A stretch of 64,000 bases of DNA from assembly GCF_003062295.1 (NCBI RefSeq), contig NZ_PYCN01000002.1, positions 1-64,000 on the forward strand, read 5' to 3'. The stretch's first letter is position 1; the number at the start of each line of letters is the position of its first letter. Positions 17,468 to 31,104 of this stretch are shown piece by piece. A model generated the notes under the pieces. It worked only from the letters and a program-made list of their open reading frames with translations, did not search any database and was not told where the DNA came from. A program made the translations under genes and the position numbers. The stretch is from Bradyrhizobium algeriense (GTDB lineage Bacteria > Pseudomonadota > Alphaproteobacteria > Rhizobiales > Xanthobacteraceae).

Positions 17468-19786
17468 ATGAACATTCTCACCAATCCCAAGAAGCTCCGT
17501 GGCTTTGAGCGATACGTCAAAGTCGACAACGTTTCACGCCGCAGCATCCTCAAGGGCCTCGGGCTGGCCGGCGGCTTCGTTTTGGCCGCCCCCGTAATGT
17601 CGCGCCCCGGCCTTGCCGCCTACCAGACCGGCGCCGACAAGATGCCGCACGGTACCGTGGTGGATCCGCGCGTGTTCGTCGCGATCGCACCGGACGGCAT
17701 TGTCACGATCGTCGCACACCGCGCCGAGATGGGAACCGGCGTCCGCACCAGCCTGCCGATGATCGTTGCCGAAGAGATGGAGGCCGACTGGTCGCGCGTT
17801 CGCATCCAGCAGGCGCCTGGCGACGAGGTCAAATTCGGCAACCAGGACACCGATGGATCGCGCAGCACGCGTCACTACCTGATGCCGATGCGTCAGATCG
17901 GCGCTTCGGCCCGCACCATGCTCGAAGCCGCCGCTGCGAAACGCTGGGGTGTGCCGGCGACCGAAGTGAAAGCGGTCAATCACGAGGTCGTCCACAGTGC
18001 GAGCGGACGCCGGATCGGCTTTGGCGATCTGGCAGCCGATGCCGCCAAGCAGTCGGTGCCGAGCGTCGAAGGCCTGAAGCTGAAGGACCCAAAGGATTTC
18101 CGCTATCTGGGCAAAGGCCAGATCAGCATGGTCGATCTCCGCGACATCACGGTAGGCACCGCGCGTTACGGCGCCGACGTCCGCCTGCCCGGCATGAAAT
18201 ACGCCGTTATTGCCCGGCCGCCGGTGACCGGGGGCAAGGTCGCGTCGTTTGACGGGGCGGCGGCGATGAAAGTTTCCGGCGTCGAAAAAGTCATGGAAGT
18301 GAAGGGCTGGCCGTGGCCTTCAAAATTCCAGCCGCTCGGCGGCGTTGCAGTGATCGCACGCAACACCGGCGCGGCGATCAAGGGCCGCGACGCCCTGAAG
18401 ATCGTCTGGGACGACGGCGCCAACAGCAAATACGAATCGGTCGCCTACCGGACCCAGCTGGAGGAAGCCGCACGGAAGCCCGGTCTGGTCGTACGCAAGG
18501 AGGGTGATGTGGAAGCCGCCCTGAAGGGCGCTGACAAGGTGATCGTGGGTGAATACTATCTGCCGCATCTCGCCCATGTCGCCATGGAGCCACCGGTTGC
18601 AGTCGCGGACGTTAAGGGCGATAAGGCGGAGATCTGGGGGCCGGTGCAAAGCGCGGGCGGAACGCGCGAGGACGTCGCCAAAACGCTTGGCATTCCCGAG
18701 GAGAATGTCACCGTCAATGTCACCCTGCTCGGCGGCGGTTTCGGGCGCAAGTCGAAGTGCGATTACGCCATCGAAGCCGCCCTGCTTTCAAAGGAGCTCG
18801 GCGCCCCCGTAAAGGTGCAATGGACGCGGGAAGACGACGTTCGCAACGGCTTCCTGCACACCGTCTCGGTGGAACGCATCGAGGCCGGGCTCGACAAGAG
18901 CGGCAAGGTGACGGCCTGGCGCCATCGCAGCGTCGCGCCGAGCATCGCCTCGACCTTTGCCGCCAATACGGTGCATCAGGCGCCGTTTGAACTCGGCATG
19001 GGGCTTGTCGACATGCCCTTCGAGATCGCCAACGTCCAGTGCGAGAATCCGGAAGCGGCGGCGCATACCCGCATCGGCTGGTTCCGCTCGGTGTCGAACA
19101 TCCCGCGCGCATTCGCGGTGCAGTCGATGGTCGCTGAAATCGCCCATGCCACCAAACGCGATCAAAAGGACATGTTGCTGGAGCTGATCGGTTCGCCCCG
19201 GATCGTCAAGCTCGATTCAGTGAAAGATCTCTGGAACTACGGCGAGCCTTATGAAAGCTATCCGATCGACACTGCGCGTCTTCGCAAGGTCGTCGAGCTG
19301 GTCGCGGACAAGGGCGGCTGGGGCCGGTCCGTCCCCAAGGGACACGGGCTCGGCATTGCCGCGCACCGCAGCTTCGTCAGCTATATCGCGACGATCGTCG
19401 AGGTGGCCGTTGACGACAAGGGCAAGCTCACCGTGCCGCGGGTCGATACCGCCATAGATTGCGGAACCTACGTCAATCCGGAGCGGATCCAGTCACAGAT
19501 CGAGGGCGCCGCGATCATGGGCATGAGCCTCGTCAAACATGGCGCGATCACCTTCAAGGACGGCAAGGTGCAACAGGGTAATTTCGACGACTTCCCGGTG
19601 ATCCGGATCGACGAGTCCCCGGCCGTAACGAACGTCTACATCGTACCTGCCGGGCCCGACACGCCACCCAGCGGCGTCGGCGAGCCGGGTGTGCCGCCCT
19701 TTGCGCCGGCGCTGATCAACGCGATCTTCGCCGCGACCGGCAAGCGCATCCGCGCACTGCCGATCGGCAAGCAGCTTGAGGCCTGA
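17468..19786 (+). CDS. iorB: Molybdenum hydroxylase catalytic subunit, molybdopterin-binding (IorB-type)
   Basis: A 772-residue catalytic subunit of the xanthine dehydrogenase superfamily. It has a twin-arginine signal ([20 protein letters not shown], residues 23-42), so the complex is expected in the periplasm with IorA carried along. Molybdopterin motifs include [18 protein letters not shown] and the base glutamate in [14 protein letters not shown] near the C-terminus. The ATG at 17468 follows the iorA stop directly; frames further upstream overlap iorA. Substrate could be an aldehyde or N-heterocycle. Its place next to an alcohol dehydrogenase favours an aldehyde, by inference. Confidence 0.9.
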   Translation: MNILTNPKKLRGFERYVKVDNVSRRSILKGLGLAGGFVLAAPVMSRPGLAAYQTGADKMPHGTVVDPRVFVAIAPDGIVTIVAHRAEMGTGVRTSLPMIVAEEMEADWSRVRIQQAPGDEVKFGNQDTDGSRSTRHYLMPMRQIGASARTMLEAAAAKRWGVPATEVKAVNHEVVHSASGRRIGFGDLAADAAKQSVPSVEGLKLKDPKDFRYLGKGQISMVDLRDITVGTARYGADVRLPGMKYAVIARPPVTGGKVASFDGAAAMKVSGVEKVMEVKGWPWPSKFQPLGGVAVIARNTGAAIKGRDALKIVWDDGANSKYESVAYRTQLEEAARKPGLVVRKEGDVEAALKGADKVIVGEYYLPHLAHVAMEPPVAVADVKGDKAEIWGPVQSAGGTREDVAKTLGIPEENVTVNVTLLGGGFGRKSKCDYAIEAALLSKELGAPVKVQWTREDDVRNGFLHTVSVERIEAGLDKSGKVTAWRHRSVAPSIASTFAANTVHQAPFELGMGLVDMPFEIANVQCENPEAAAHTRIGWFRSVSNIPRAFAVQSMVAEIAHATKRDQKDMLLELIGSPRIVKLDSVKDLWNYGEPYESYPIDTARLRKVVELVADKGGWGRSVPKGHGLGIAAHRSFVSYIATIVEVAVDDKGKLTVPRVDTAIDCGTYVNPERIQSQIEGAAIMGMSLVKHGAITFKDGKVQQGNFDDFPVIRIDESPAVTNVYIVPAGPDTPPSGVGEPGVPPFAPALINAIFAATGKRIRALPIGKQLEA

Positions 19787-19857
19787 AGTGGGGCCTGGAC
19801 CTGCTGCTCGCTCGAAGGGAGCGGACATACCAGATTGACCGTGCTGTCGAACTGCAC

Positions 19858-19890
19858 AAGAGCGCTGGTCCACGTGGCCAGTGCTCTTTT
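19858..19890 (+). terminator. Rho-independent terminator after iorAB
   Basis: AAGAGCGCTGG pairs with CCAGTGCTCTT (11 bp with one G-T wobble) around the loop TCCACGTGG and runs into TTTT. It stands 72 bp after the iorB stop. The rest of the 315-bp stretch 19787-20101 shows no gene; it must carry the promoter of the next binding-protein gene. Confidence 0.75.
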
Positions 19891-20101
19891 CCTGAGGTCA
19901 TTCCATAACCGCTCATTACGCGATTGTTGATTTGGCACAGATTGATCTCGTCAATCCGGATCGCCCGTCGGCAATACAACTTTGATATAGCCGGTTTTCA
20001 CAGTCACTAATTCACCAACGAGTGCTGATCGACTACGGTCGCCCGCTATCGACTGGCGCGACGGCCGTCCGTTCGGTCGCTGCAAACCCGTTCACTATCC
20101 G

Positions 20102-21022
20102 ATGAGGTCCACCGTGATGCGCCTGCCATTGACCATGCTTGCCGTTGCCCTGATTGCCGTCCCTGCGCATGCAAGCGAGTTGACCGGGACACTTCAGAAA
20201 GTCAAGGAGACCAACAAGATCATCCTCGGCATCCAGGAAGCCTCGGTGCCCTTCAGCTATCTGGACGGCAACCAGAAGGCAATCGGGTACGCCGTCGACA
20301 TCTGCATGAAAATCGTGGACGCGGTTAAGCACGAACTCAACCTCTCCAACGTGACCGTTGAAACGCTTCCGGTGACGTCGTCCAACCGCATTCCGCTCAT
20401 GATGAATGGCACCGTCGATCTCGTCTGCTCTTCCACCACCAACAATGCGGAACGGCAGCGCCAGGTGACGTTCACTAATTCACATTTTCTGTCGGCGACG
20501 CGGTTTGCCGCACGGAAGGCCGACAACATCGGCACGATCGACCAGTTGAAGGGCAAGCCGGTCGTTGCGATATCGGGCTCGACCAACATGGTGCAGCTCA
20601 ACCAGGCCAACGCCGCACGCAATCTCGGCGTCACGCCGCTGGCGGCAAAGGATCAGGCGGAAGCCTTTCTCATGCTGGAGACCGGCCGCGCCGCCGCCTA
20701 CGTCCTCGATGACGTGCAGCTCGCCGTCGCGATCGCAAGGTCGAAAGACCCGTCTGCCTACATCATCAGCGACGAAGCCTTCTCGAAAGCCGAACCCTAC
20801 GGGATCATGCTGCGCAAGGACGATGCGCCCTTCAAGGCCGTGGCAGACCGTGTAACTGCCGACCTTTACCGCAGCCCGGAGATCGAGGCGATTTACAAAA
20901 AGTGGTTCGAGTCGCCGGTCCCGCCCAACGGACTCAATTTCAAGACTCCGATGACTGCGGTGCTGCGCAACGCATACGCGCATCCGTCGGATAGTCCAGA
21001 CCCCGCAAGCTACGAGCGCTGA
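20102..21022 (+). CDS. Amino-acid ABC transporter substrate-binding protein (glutamate/aspartate type)
   Basis: A 306-residue family 3 periplasmic binding protein with a signal peptide (MRLPLTMLAVALIAVPAHA). Family motifs are VPFSYLDGNQKAIGYAVDIC, NRIPLMMNGTVDLVCSSTTN and LKGKPVVAISGSTN, with LRKDDAPFKAVADRV near the end; these resemble GltI/AatJ. Starts at 20102 and 20117 are both possible, with the signal peptide beginning at the second Met. There are no permease or ATPase genes nearby, so it is an orphan receptor that must work with subunits encoded elsewhere. Confidence 0.9.
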   Translation: MRSTVMRLPLTMLAVALIAVPAHASELTGTLQKVKETNKIILGIQEASVPFSYLDGNQKAIGYAVDICMKIVDAVKHELNLSNVTVETLPVTSSNRIPLMMNGTVDLVCSSTTNNAERQRQVTFTNSHFLSATRFAARKADNIGTIDQLKGKPVVAISGSTNMVQLNQANAARNLGVTPLAAKDQAEAFLMLETGRAAAYVLDDVQLAVAIARSKDPSAYIISDEAFSKAEPYGIMLRKDDAPFKAVADRVTADLYRSPEIEAIYKKWFESPVPPNGLNFKTPMTAVLRNAYAHPSDSPDPASYER

Positions 21023-21102
21023 CGATACGCTACCGCAGAAGCCGCCATCGGCTCTGCCCGAGGCTTCACACGGCCCTGCTCTCGCCTGTCAGCCGGCGGG
21101 CG

Positions 21103-22218
21103 TCACGCCGCCAGAACTTTTTCGGGCACCGCCGCCGGCAAATTCTGGCTCTCGGCAACCGCGCGGTTGGTGATCTGACCGCGATGCACGTTGAGCCCGG
21201 CGCGCAGATGCGGATCCTCGATCAGGGCGCGGATGCCCTTCCCGGCCAGCGCAAGGCCGAACGGCAGCGTGGCATTGTTGAGCGCGTGGCTCGACGTGAC
21301 AGGCACGGCGCCCGGCATGTTGGCAACACAATAATGCACGATCTCGTCGACCAGATAGGTCGGCGCCTGATGGGTCGTCGGCCGCGACGTCTCGAAGCAG
21401 CCCCCTTGGTCGATCGCGACATCGACCAGCACGGCGCGGCGCTTCATGCGGGCGAGATGCGCGCGGGTGACGAGTTTCGGCGCGCTGGCGCCCGGCACCA
21501 GCACGGCGCCAATGACGACGTCCGCGCCGGTCACCTCCTCCTCGATCGCTTCCAGCGTCGCGTAACGTGTGCGAACGCGCCCGAGGAACATCTCGTCAAG
21601 AACGCGAAGGCGCGGCAGCGAGCGGTCAAGGATGACGATGTCGGCACCAAGACCTGCAGCCATCCGGGCGGCGTGCGTACCGACCACGCCACCGCCGATC
21701 ACCGCGATCCTGCTCGGCGCAACACCGGGCACCCCGCCGATCAGCTTGCCCATGCCGTCCGCCGACTTTCGCAACGCGGCGCCCGCCGCCTCGATCGCCA
21801 GCCGCCCCGCCACCTCGCTCATCGGCGCCAGCAGCGGGAGCCCGCCATGGGCGTCCGTCACCGTCTCGTAGGCGATCGCAGTGCAGCCGGATGCCAGGAG
21901 CCCTTTGGTCTGCGCCGTATCCGGCGCCAGGTGCAAATAGGTGAAGAGGATTTGATCCTCGCGAAGCTGGCACCACTCCGTCGGCTGCGGCTCCTTGACC
22001 TTGACCACCATGTCGACGGTCGCGAAGATTTCCGCTGCCGTGTCCACGATCGCAGCGCCAGCCGAACGGTAGATTTCGTCGCCGGCGCCAATGCCGAGCC
22101 CGGCGCCCTGCTCGACGATCACGTCATGTCCTTGCACCACATATTCCCGCACCGAAGCCGGTGTCAGGCCGACGCGATATTCCTCGACCTTGATCTCCCT
22201 GGGCACACCGATCCGCAT
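21103..22218 (-). CDS. ald: Alanine dehydrogenase
   Basis: A 371-residue NAD-linked alanine dehydrogenase (L-alanine to pyruvate plus ammonia). Landmarks are MRIGVPREIKVEEYRVGLTP, the active-site lysine in MVVKVKEPQ, the catalytic histidine in LFTYLHLAPD, and the Rossmann loop IAVIGGGVVGTHAARMA. Length is typical. It diverges from an Lrp-family gene 144 bp away that most likely controls it. Confidence 0.95.
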   Translation of the reverse strand: MRIGVPREIKVEEYRVGLTPASVREYVVQGHDVIVEQGAGLGIGAGDEIYRSAGAAIVDTAAEIFATVDMVVKVKEPQPTEWCQLREDQILFTYLHLAPDTAQTKGLLASGCTAIAYETVTDAHGGLPLLAPMSEVAGRLAIEAAGAALRKSADGMGKLIGGVPGVAPSRIAVIGGGVVGTHAARMAAGLGADIVILDRSLPRLRVLDEMFLGRVRTRYATLEAIEEEVTGADVVIGAVLVPGASAPKLVTRAHLARMKRRAVLVDVAIDQGGCFETSRPTTHQAPTYLVDEIVHYCVANMPGAVPVTSSHALNNATLPFGLALAGKGIRALIEDPHLRAGLNVHRGQITNRAVAESQNLPAAVPEKVLAA

Positions 22219-22362
22219 CGCCTTGCTCCTGCATTGGAAGCTGCTGTTCGATGCCAGGAACCTACCTGTGAACGAGCAACGCTTCTCTGCGAATTACGGC
22301 TTGTCGGAAGATGTTTGCGCAGATATTCTGCTTTCTATGGGAAAATATTAGGGAATTGCGGC

Positions 22363-22836
22363 GTGACCGGGCTGGATCGCATTGATCTGCGGATTCTGAC
22401 TGAATTGCTCTCCGATGCAAGGGCAAGCCAGATCGAGCTTGCCGAAAAGGTCGGCCTGTCGGCGACCGCCTGCGCGCGTCGCATTCGTCAGCTCGAGGAA
22501 GCCGGCATCATTCGCGGCTATCGGGCCGACCTCGAACCGACTGCGCTCGGACTCGTCACGACGGTTGTCGTCACCATCACGCTGGAAAAACAGAGCGAGG
22601 AATATCTCGCCGCGTTCGAAGCCGCGATCGCCCGCTGTCCCGACGTGGTGTCCTGCCACCTGATGTCGGGCAGCGATGACTATCATCTGCAGGTGATCGC
22701 GCGCGACATCGCGGACTTCGAGCGCATCCACAAGCAGCATCTGTCGCGGATGCCCGGTGTCGCGCGTATCCATTCGAGCTTTGCGATGCGCGAAGTGGTT
22801 CGCAGGGCGATCCCTGAAACGGCGTTACAGCGTTAG
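22363..22836 (+). CDS. Lrp/AsnC regulator, probable activator of ald
   Basis: A 157-residue Lrp-type protein: helix-turn-helix at about residues 3-50 (LDRIDLRILTELLSDARAS, AEKVGLSATACARRIRQLE) and RAM domain at 60-145 (SGSDDYHLQVIARDIADFE). The GTG at 22363 gives the normal family length; the frame is open upstream only as a shadow of ald. Divergent Lrp-ald pairs are common in rhizobia and mycobacteria (AldR), where alanine induces ald. Confidence 0.88.
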   Translation: MTGLDRIDLRILTELLSDARASQIELAEKVGLSATACARRIRQLEEAGIIRGYRADLEPTALGLVTTVVVTITLEKQSEEYLAAFEAAIARCPDVVSCHLMSGSDDYHLQVIARDIADFERIHKQHLSRMPGVARIHSSFAMREVVRRAIPETALQR

Positions 22837-22879
22837 CTTCGTCTGTCGCAGTCGTCTCGGCATCCAGAGAAGGCGGACG

Positions 22880-23794
22880 CTAACCCGCCTCGGCGGATTT
22901 TCCGCCCTTCCCGAACACACGGCTCGCCAGCACGTCCGACGCTTCGATCGACCTGATATCATCCGCGGTCAAGACATGATCGAGATCGGCGACGAGGCGA
23001 TTGGCCTGGCGCAACCGCAGACGGTCCAATGCGTTGCGGATCGAGCGCGCGTTGGAGAACAGCGGCTGGTTCTTGCGCAATGCGATGTAGCGAACGAATT
23101 CTGCACGCGCATCCTGTGTGAAGCGATAGTTCATGTCGCGCAGCATCAGTTCTGCGATGGCGAGCAACTCGTCGTCGGCATAATCCGGAAAGTCGATGTG
23201 GTGCGCGATCCGCGAACGGAAGCCGGGATTGCTCGCGAAAAACTTGTCCATGCGGTCGCCGTAGCCGGCGAGGATCACCACCAGATCCTCGCGCTGCGTT
23301 TCCATCACCTGCAGCAGGATCTCGATCGCCTCCTGGCCATAGTCGCGCTCGTTGTCGGGCCGGTGCAGATAATAGGCTTCGTCAATAAACAGCACGCCGC
23401 CCATCGCCTTCTTTAGAATTTCTTTGGTCTTCGGCGCGGTGTGGCCGATATATTGTCCGACCAGCTCGTCGCGCGTGACCGACACCACCTGGCCTCGGCG
23501 CACGAAGCCGAGCCTGTGCAGGATACTGGCGATCCGCAGCGCCACCGTGGTCTTTCCGGTTCCGGGGTTTCCCGTAAACGACATGTGCAGCGTCGGCGCG
23601 CCCGACGCCAGTCCCATGCGCTTGCGGATACGTTCAATCAGCAGCAGCGACGCAATCTCGCGGATACGCGTCTTTACCGGCTTCAAGCCAATCAGTTCGC
23701 GGTCGAGCTGCGAGAGGATCTCCTCGATGCCGACGGCCTCGAGTTCATCGCGCAGGTTAACCGCATCAGTCATTGGGGTGGTATCCACGTCCAT
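22880..23794 (-). CDS. cbbX: Red-type Rubisco activase CbbX
   Basis: A 304-residue AAA+ ATPase that remodels inhibited red-type Rubisco by pulling on the C-terminus of the large subunit. Walker [10 protein letters not shown], Walker [13 protein letters not shown], and the arginine-rich sensor region [11 protein letters not shown] are present. It is the last gene of the cbb operon, 131 bp after cbbS, and its presence matches the form IC large subunit upstream. Confidence 0.96.
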   Translation of the reverse strand: MDVDTTPMTDAVNLRDELEAVGIEEILSQLDRELIGLKPVKTRIREIASLLLIERIRKRMGLASGAPTLHMSFTGNPGTGKTTVALRIASILHRLGFVRRGQVVSVTRDELVGQYIGHTAPKTKEILKKAMGGVLFIDEAYYLHRPDNERDYGQEAIEILLQVMETQREDLVVILAGYGDRMDKFFASNPGFRSRIAHHIDFPDYADDELLAIAELMLRDMNYRFTQDARAEFVRYIALRKNQPLFSNARSIRNALDRLRLRQANRLVADLDHVLTADDIRSIEASDVLASRVFGKGGKSAEAG

Positions 23795-23925
23795 CTGCTA
23801 ACCTCAATGCGCTGCACGCGTCGCTTCGGAAAAGACTCCGTCGCCGCTTCCGCAGCGACGGAGCAGTGCATCCGGCAGACGCAGGCACGTTCAGGGAGAA
23901 CTCGCCTGCCGGACCGAACACGTGC

Positions 23926-24345
23926 CTAACCGTAGCGCCGACCCTCCGGACGATCGGCGGCATATGAGCTCGTCGTATAGCGGATGTTGCGGCCGGCCAC
24001 TTCATGCCGCTCGAGGCGGAAGCCAGGCTCCTCCTTCGGCCGGTTGACGATGAAGGACAGCCGCACCGATTCCCAGCCGTGACTGGAATCGAACGCCGAA
24101 AGGCGGATGTACCGGTCGCCATACACCTTGCGGCACTCATTCAGCTCCATCATGACGCCGGCAGCGTCACGGAGATCGAACATCGGCAGGCCCCACATCT
24201 CCCAGAAATTATTCCGAGGATGCGGATCGTCGGTGAATTCGATGTTCACCGCCCAGCCCTGCTCCAGGCAATACTGAACCTGGCGGGAAATCTGCTCGTC
24301 GGTGAGATCGGGCAGGAACGAGAAGCAGCCTTGGGTAATGCGCAT
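23926..24345 (-). CDS. cbbS: Rubisco small subunit, form IC
   Basis: A 139-residue small subunit beginning [19 protein letters not shown], with [21 protein letters not shown] and a C-terminal extension typical of red-type CbbS. It assembles as L8S8 with CbbL. It follows cbbL by 12 bp, and its ATG has a good ribosome site (GGAGAGCAAATC before ATG). Confidence 0.96.
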   Translation of the reverse strand: MRITQGCFSFLPDLTDEQISRQVQYCLEQGWAVNIEFTDDPHPRNNFWEMWGLPMFDLRDAAGVMMELNECRKVYGDRYIRLSAFDSSHGWESVRLSFIVNRPKEEPGFRLERHEVAGRNIRYTTSSYAADRPEGRRYG

Positions 24346-24357
24346 GATTTGCTCTCC

Positions 24358-26959
<2,602 letters not shown>

Positions 26960-26993
26960 CGGAACCTCCGTGTCATTGATCGGCGTATGGGTG

Positions 26994-29033
26994 TCACGCG
27001 TAGGTCGCCGCCATCCGCGAGCGCGCGATGCTCCGCAGCGCGGCCTTCGCCACCTCATCGGCGGTGATGCCGAATTCGCGGTAGAGCGTTTCCGCCGGCG
27101 CCGAGGCGCCGAAGCCGGTCATGCCGATGAATTCGCCGTCATCGCCAAGCCAGCGCGCCCAGTCGCCCTCGATCGCGGCTTCGACGCCGACCCTCGGCAC
27201 GCGTCCGAGAACGGCAGTGCGGTACTCGCGGGATTGCCGGCGGAACAGCTCGAAGCACGGCGCCGAGACGACCGCCGCGCGGACGTTGTCTTTCTCGATC
27301 AGTCTTGCCGCTTCGAGCACGATCGACACTTCGGAGCCGGTTGCGATCAAGGTGACGTCGCGGCCTTCCTCCGGTTCAACAACGACGTAGGCGCCGAACG
27401 TAACCAGATTGGTTTCCTCGGCAACTTCACGAAATGTCGGGAGCGCCTGCCGAGACAGGCACAGCACCGAAGGATTCGTATCTGCCCGCAGCGCGCAGTC
27501 CCACGCTTCCGCCGTCTCGACCGCGTCGCCCGGGCGGAATACCAGCAGGTTCGGTATCGCCCGCAGCGATGCCAGATGCTCGACCGGCTGATGCGTCGGA
27601 CCGTCTTCACCCAACCCGATCGAGTCATGCGTCATCACATGGATGACGCGGATCCCCATCAACGCAGCCAGCCTGATCGCAGGGCGGCTGTAATCGGCAA
27701 AGCTGAGAAACGTGCCGCCATATGGGATAAAGCCGCCATGCAGCGCGATGCCGTTCATCGCAGCCGCCATGGCATGCTCGCGGACGCCGTAATGGATATA
27801 GCTGCCATCGAAAGCATCTGGCCGCACCGGTTGCTGCGTCTTCGCGCGCGTCAGGTTCGAATGGGTAAGATCGGCCGAGCCTCCAAGCAGATTGGGCAGC
27901 GCTTCCGCGATCACGTCGATCACGAGTTGCGACGCCTGCCGGGTCGCGATTTTCGGCTGTTCGGTGCCGAAATGAGTCCGTATCTGCGCCATCGCGTCAG
28001 CATATCCACAGGGCAGCTTTCGATTCAGTGCGTCGTGGAACAGCGACCGTCCCATCGAACTGTGGCGCCTGCTGCGCTCGATCCACGCCCGCCGTGCCGC
28101 GTGCCCCTGTGCGCCTACTTCGCGCCAGGCATCGGCTACCGCTCCCGGAACCTGAAATGGCGCGTGCGGCCAGTCCAACGCGCTGCGCGTCTTCTCGACT
28201 TCCGTCGCGCCGAGCGGCGCGCCATGCGCCTTCTCTGTTCCCTGGCGGTTGGGTGCGCCGAAACCGATCACCGTCCGGCAGGCAATCAGGGACGGTCGGC
28301 TATCGTGCCGGGCGTGCTGGATCGCCGCGGCAATCGCCTCAGGATCATGGCCGTCGATCCGGGTCGCGGACCAACCCGACGCCTTGAAGCGCGCGAGTTG
28401 GTCATCCGAGCATGACAGTGAAGTCGATCCATCGATCGAGATTTCATTGTCGTCATACAGCACGATCAGCCGGCCGAGCTTGAGGTGTCCCGCCAGCGAA
28501 ATCGCTTCCTGGCTGATGCCCTCCATCAGGCAGCCGTCGCCGGCGATCACATAGGTGTAGTGATCGACAAGATCGTCGCCGAAGCGCGCATTCATCAGGC
28601 GCTCCGCCAGCGCCATACCGACCGCGGTCGCAATCCCCTGCCCCAGCGGTCCCGTCGTCGTCTCCACCCCGGGCGTATGCCCGTATTCCGGATGGCCGGG
28701 GGTTTTCGATCCCCACTGCCTGAACGCCTTCAACTCGTCCGTCGTCACGCCCGGATAGCCAGTCAGATGCAGCAACGCATACAGCAGCATCGAGCCGTGG
28801 CCGGCCGACAATACGAACCGGTCGCGATCCGGCCACGCCGGATCGGAGGCGTCGAACTTGAGAAAGCGCGAAAACAGCACGGTGGCAACATCGGCCATGC
28901 CCATCGGCATGCCGGGATGGCCCGACTTCGCGTTTTCGACGGCGTCGATGGCCAGAAAGCGGATCGCGTTCGCCATTTCAGCATGCGCGACGTCCGGCTG
29001 GGTGGCGATACGGGACAAAGCGGAATCGGTCAT
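26994..29033 (-). CDS. cbbT: Transketolase (Calvin cycle)
   Basis: A 679-residue thiamine-diphosphate transketolase moving two-carbon units in the regenerative phase. Motifs are [16 protein letters not shown] near residue 33, the cofactor site [19 protein letters not shown] with [10 protein letters not shown], and [19 protein letters not shown]. The ATG at 29033 overlaps the cbbP stop (ATGA). The frame stays open 390 bases further upstream, but there it lies over cbbP and does not resemble transketolase. Confidence 0.96.
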   Translation of the reverse strand: MTDSALSRIATQPDVAHAEMANAIRFLAIDAVENAKSGHPGMPMGMADVATVLFSRFLKFDASDPAWPDRDRFVLSAGHGSMLLYALLHLTGYPGVTTDELKAFRQWGSKTPGHPEYGHTPGVETTTGPLGQGIATAVGMALAERLMNARFGDDLVDHYTYVIAGDGCLMEGISQEAISLAGHLKLGRLIVLYDDNEISIDGSTSLSCSDDQLARFKASGWSATRIDGHDPEAIAAAIQHARHDSRPSLIACRTVIGFGAPNRQGTEKAHGAPLGATEVEKTRSALDWPHAPFQVPGAVADAWREVGAQGHAARRAWIERSRRHSSMGRSLFHDALNRKLPCGYADAMAQIRTHFGTEQPKIATRQASQLVIDVIAEALPNLLGGSADLTHSNLTRAKTQQPVRPDAFDGSYIHYGVREHAMAAAMNGIALHGGFIPYGGTFLSFADYSRPAIRLAALMGIRVIHVMTHDSIGLGEDGPTHQPVEHLASLRAIPNLLVFRPGDAVETAEAWDCALRADTNPSVLCLSRQALPTFREVAEETNLVTFGAYVVVEPEEGRDVTLIATGSEVSIVLEAARLIEKDNVRAAVVSAPCFELFRRQSREYRTAVLGRVPRVGVEAAIEGDWARWLGDDGEFIGMTGFGASAPAETLYREFGITADEVAKAALRSIARSRMAATYA

Positions 29034-29905
29034 AGCATGCGCCTCTTGCGTTCCATCAGTTGCAGGATCAGCGGGGTGAGGATGAGCTGCATCGCGAGAT
29101 CGAGCTTCGATCCGTGGATCACGATCGAATTGGCGCGCGACATGAAACTGTTCGGAATCATCGACAGCAGGTAGGGAAAGTCGATGCCGCGCGGATTCTT
29201 GAGCCGGATCACCACCATCGACTCGTCGGGCGTCGGGATCCAGCGCGCAATGAACGGGTTCGACGTGTCGACCGTCGGCACCCGCTGGAAGTTGATGTCG
29301 GTCTCGGTGAATTGCGGGCAGATGTAGTTTATGTAGTCCGGCATCCGCCGCAGGATGGTATCGGTTACCGCCTCGGCGGTGTAGCCGCGGTCGCTGCGGT
29401 CGCGATGCAGCTTCTGGATCCACTCCAGATTGATGACGGGAACGACGCCGATCTTGAGATCGGCATGCTGCGCGATATTGACCTTGTCGGTCACAACAGC
29501 GCCATGCAGACCTTCATAGAACAACAGATCTGATTTCTCCGGCAACGGCTCCCACTCGGTAAACGTGCCCGGATCTGCGCCATAGAGCTTGGCCTCTTCG
29601 AGATCATGGACATAGTGCCGGGTCGTTCCGGTCCCCGACTCGCCGTAGTCGCGGAACAATTTCTCCAGTTCCTCGAACAGGTTTGTTTCCGGGCTGAAAT
29701 GGCTGAAATGCTTGTTGCCGCGCTCGGCCTCCTCAGCCATTTTTGTACGCATCTCAATGCGGTTGTAGCGGTGGAAAGCGTCGCCCTCGACATAGGCGGC
29801 TTCGACCTTCTCGCGGCGGAAGATGTTTTCAAACGTCCTCTTCACCGAAGTCGTGCCGGCTCCGGACGATCCGGTAATCGATATGATGGGATAGCTGCGT
29901 GACAT
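29030..29905 (-). CDS. cbbP: Phosphoribulokinase
   Basis: A 291-residue class I proteobacterial phosphoribulokinase that makes ribulose 1,5-bisphosphate with ATP. P-loop [16 protein letters not shown] (about residues 8-23) and [10 protein letters not shown] follow the family, with KYIN-type residues replaced by [11 protein letters not shown]. The ATG at 29905 gives [12 protein letters not shown]. It is coupled to cbbT by ATGA and lies 13 bp after cbbF. Confidence 0.96.
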   Translation of the reverse strand: MSRSYPIISITGSSGAGTTSVKRTFENIFRREKVEAAYVEGDAFHRYNRIEMRTKMAEEAERGNKHFSHFSPETNLFEELEKLFRDYGESGTGTTRHYVHDLEEAKLYGADPGTFTEWEPLPEKSDLLFYEGLHGAVVTDKVNIAQHADLKIGVVPVINLEWIQKLHRDRSDRGYTAEAVTDTILRRMPDYINYICPQFTETDINFQRVPTVDTSNPFIARWIPTPDESMVVIRLKNPRGIDFPYLLSMIPNSFMSRANSIVIHGSKLDLAMQLILTPLILQLMERKRRML

Positions 29906-29918
29906 CTGCTCTTTCCGA

Positions 29919-30956
29919 TCAGCGAAACAGGCCGCGCCGCGCAAACAACGGCGCATCGCTATTGTCGAACATCGGCTCGATCGCTTCGTGAATGGCGGTT
30001 ACGTCGCGAACGCCGCGTATCGATCCCATGATCAACGGCACCCGCTGGTGTGGTGTTTTCGCCGAAAGTTCGAGAATGCGCCGACGGCCGGTGGTCGCGG
30101 CTCCGCCCGCCCACTCCATCACGAGGGCCATCGGATGCGCTTCGTAAAGCAGGCGGAGACGTCCGTCGCGATATCCCGGCCGCGCATCCGCCGGGTACAG
30201 GAACACGCCGCCGCGGACGAGAATGCGAAGCGACTCTGCAACCAGCGAGCCGATCCAGCGCATATTGAAATCGACCGAACCGTTGCCGCTCGTACCCGAG
30301 AGGCATTCGTCGATATAGGCCCGCACCGGCCCATGCCAGTGCCGCCGGTTCGACGCGTTGATGGCGAATTCGGGCGTATTGGGCGCAATCCTCACGCGAC
30401 GCGCAATCAGCAGGAATTCCCGGGCACGCCTGTCCAGAACGAAGATGTCGACACGCTCGTCGAACGCCAGGACCAGCGTGGTTTGAGGGCCGTAGACCAC
30501 GAAACCTGCGGCACACTGCACCGTCCCCGGCTCGAAGAAGGTGGAGATGATATCGTTGCCGCGCGAGCGAATCGAAAAGATGGTTCCGACCGAGATGTTG
30601 TTTTCGAGGTTGGCCGATCCGTCGAGTGGGTCGATGGCAACGCAGAGAGATGCCTCGGCATTGAGCACTTCAGGCAGGTCCGATTCCTCGGACAGGACGG
30701 CGGCGACCGGGGCGGCACGTAACGCTGCGCGCATCATCGCGTCGGCGACGAGGTCGATATCCTTCTGATGGTCGCCATCGGAATTGACGCCACGGGTTTG
30801 TCCGGTGATGCCGGCCAGCGGTCCGTCTGCGATGAGATCGGAAAGGCCGATCGCAGCAGTGGCAATCGTCTCGATCACGGCGGCCACGGCGGGGCCGGTC
30901 GGCGTCTCCGACCCTGCATGATCGAGATGCGAGCATAGGGTTATGCGTGCGTCCAT
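29919..30956 (-). CDS. cbbF: Fructose-1,6-bisphosphatase, class I (Calvin cycle)
   Basis: A 345-residue class I phosphatase, usually acting on fructose and sedoheptulose bisphosphates in this setting. The metal-site motif IDPLDGSANLENNISVGTIF and the substrate-loop region FNMRWIGSLVAE are present. The ATG at 30956 has GGGGA about 8 bases upstream; two earlier start codons exist but lie in the promoter region. First gene of the cbb operon, divergent from cbbR. Confidence 0.95.
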   Translation of the reverse strand: MDARITLCSHLDHAGSETPTGPAVAAVIETIATAAIGLSDLIADGPLAGITGQTRGVNSDGDHQKDIDLVADAMMRAALRAAPVAAVLSEESDLPEVLNAEASLCVAIDPLDGSANLENNISVGTIFSIRSRGNDIISTFFEPGTVQCAAGFVVYGPQTTLVLAFDERVDIFVLDRRAREFLLIARRVRIAPNTPEFAINASNRRHWHGPVRAYIDECLSGTSGNGSVDFNMRWIGSLVAESLRILVRGGVFLYPADARPGYRDGRLRLLYEAHPMALVMEWAGGAATTGRRRILELSAKTPHQRVPLIMGSIRGVRDVTAIHEAIEPMFDNSDAPLFARRGLFR

Positions 30957-31051
30957 GGTCGTTCCCCGATTGGCGCCCTCTTCGGAGCCACTCCAATGCG
31001 TCATGCCATCAGGCACGCCGCGCCTAACAACACCCCAGTTTGCAAAATTAG

Positions 31052-31092
31052 TGAAATTTTCTTATCTTTGGCTTTGGCAAAGTTTTTCTTAT
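31052..31092. promoter_or_regulatory. Candidate CbbR binding region upstream of cbbF and cbbR
   Basis: In the 148-bp divergent region, TTTTCTTAT occurs twice (31057-31065 and 31084-31092), 27 bp apart. The first copy overlaps TGA-N7-TTA (31052-31064), which fits the TNA-N7-TNA form reported for CbbR half-sites. The stretch is also the most AT-rich part of the intergenic region, so it probably contains the cbbR promoter too. Confidence 0.5.
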
Positions 31093-31104
31093 ATTGGGTG
31101 AGCC

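Noticed and set aside
21184..22362. Long N-terminal extension of the Lrp-family gene
   Set aside because: It is antisense to ald; the Lrp domain begins only at the GTG at 22363.
29034..29423. 130-codon N-terminal extension of transketolase
   Set aside because: It overlaps cbbP out of frame and has no transketolase similarity; the ATG at 29033 is coupled to cbbP.
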